A DNA stretch of 64,000 bases. Source: Siccirubricoccus sp. G192. Lineage in GTDB: Bacteria; Pseudomonadota; Alphaproteobacteria; Acetobacterales; Acetobacteraceae. Positions 63,689-64,000 of this stretch are shown in pieces (the stretch's first letter is position 1; every line of letters begins with the position of its first letter). The notes under the pieces are model-generated. The model worked only from the letters and a program-made list of their open reading frames with translations. It had not been told where the DNA came from and did not search any database. The stretch spans positions 4,738,501 to 4,802,500 of the forward strand of contig NZ_JAHREN010000001.1 of assembly GCF_019084075.1 (NCBI RefSeq), in the 5' to 3' direction. Made by a program: the position numbers and the translations under genes.

Positions 63689-64000
63689 TCAGAATCCCGT
63701 GGTGGCGATGTGCTGAAGCAACGCGGCGACCGGCTTCGCGTCATGCGCATTGGTGAGCCAGGCCGGCAGATCCACCACCGGCACCAACCGCACCGCCTCC
63801 ACCTCCCGGGGATCGAACGCCACCGGCGAGCCGCCGAGGCGCCGCGCCAGGTAGAGCCGGGTCGTCGTGGTGGAGCGGTCGAAGTCGCCGAGCCAGCCGG
63901 TGATGGCGATGCCGAGGCCGGTTTCCTCGAAGCATTCCTTCATCGCCGCCCGCTGCGGGTCGAGCCCCGGCTCGATCCGGCCCTTGGGGAAGGTATGGGC
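63689..64000 (-). CDS. NUDIX hydrolase (5' end beyond window)
   Basis: The visible 103 C-terminal residues include the Nudix box on the minus strand, GRIEPGLDPQRAAMKECFEETGL, which fits Gx5Ex7REUXEEXGU with K in place of R in REU. The N-terminal strand lies outside the window. Such short NUDIX proteins hydrolyse nucleoside diphosphate derivatives. Cut by the window edge, so the start is not known. Confidence 0.85.
   Translation of the reverse strand, partial: AHTFPKGRIEPGLDPQRAAMKECFEETGLGIAITGWLGDFDRSTTTTRLYLARRLGGSPVAFDPREVEAVRLVPVVDLPAWLTNAHDAKPVAALLQHIATTGF

Overview
The window is very GC-rich chromosomal DNA that looks like an alphaproteobacterium of the Acetobacteraceae (Roseomonas-like). 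This rests on the block rpmF-plsX-fabH-ihfA-merR, the riboflavin block ending in nusB-thiL, an encoded ubiquinol-cytochrome c chaperone, and the abundance of solute-binding proteins (TRAP, TctC, Opu, NMT1-like, peptide SBP). The taxonomic call is inference from gene content. I see no prophage, insertion sequence, CRISPR array or rRNA; one tRNA-Pro(GGG) is present.

Layout. 1-6.1 kb: end of a D-aminoacylase-type amidohydrolase, a ThDP enzyme, a CoA-transferase/hydrolase pair and an aldehyde dehydrogenase. 6.2-11.4 kb: tRNA-Pro, a periplasmic DegP/HtrA protease, two small unknown exported proteins, and an OmpR-type two-component system; a shared motif upstream of degP and of the regulator suggests one stress regulon. 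11.5-12.3 kb: two unknown genes followed by a 107-bp palindromic repeat. 12.4-17.5 kb: merR, ihfA, fabH, plsX, rpmF, yceD-like, ubiquinol-cytochrome c chaperone, bamE. 17.5-26.5 kb: a long minus-strand housekeeping run, rpiB-glyA-nrdR-VOC-ribD-ribE-ribB-ribH-nusB-thiL-MFS. 26.5-31.8 kb: a lipoprotein hydrolase, metY-type sulfhydrylase, hemB, a deaminase, an SDR and ubiX. 31.9-35.5 kb: an osmoprotectant (Opu-type) ABC operon with a CinA-like protein. 35.6-40.7 kb: LysR regulator, an NTF2-like gene of atypical composition, an unknown gene, a TRAP SBP and a protein phosphatase. 40.7-57.4 kb: a catabolic region with peptide SBP, MaoC dehydratase, argininosuccinate-lyase-like enzyme, homogentisate dioxygenase, a four-gene operon that fits CoA-dependent C5-dicarboxylate (itaconate/citramalate) breakdown, a MetE-like enzyme, a complete TRAP system with a PLP enzyme, and a maleate-isomerase-like/NMT1-like pair. 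57.4-64 kb: a degenerate histidine kinase, rpmB, a small unknown gene, an ATM1-type ABC exporter, two NUDIX proteins, an MFS transporter and an unknown conserved protein.

A striking property of the sequence as given is that twelve otherwise conserved genes carry single frameshifts, ten of them in runs of five to eight G or C and all of those ten explained by extra bases. This includes normally essential genes (plsX, ribH), so most are probably base-calling errors rather than real pseudogenes. I give each such gene its full span, label it as frameshifted, and state the repaired reading.
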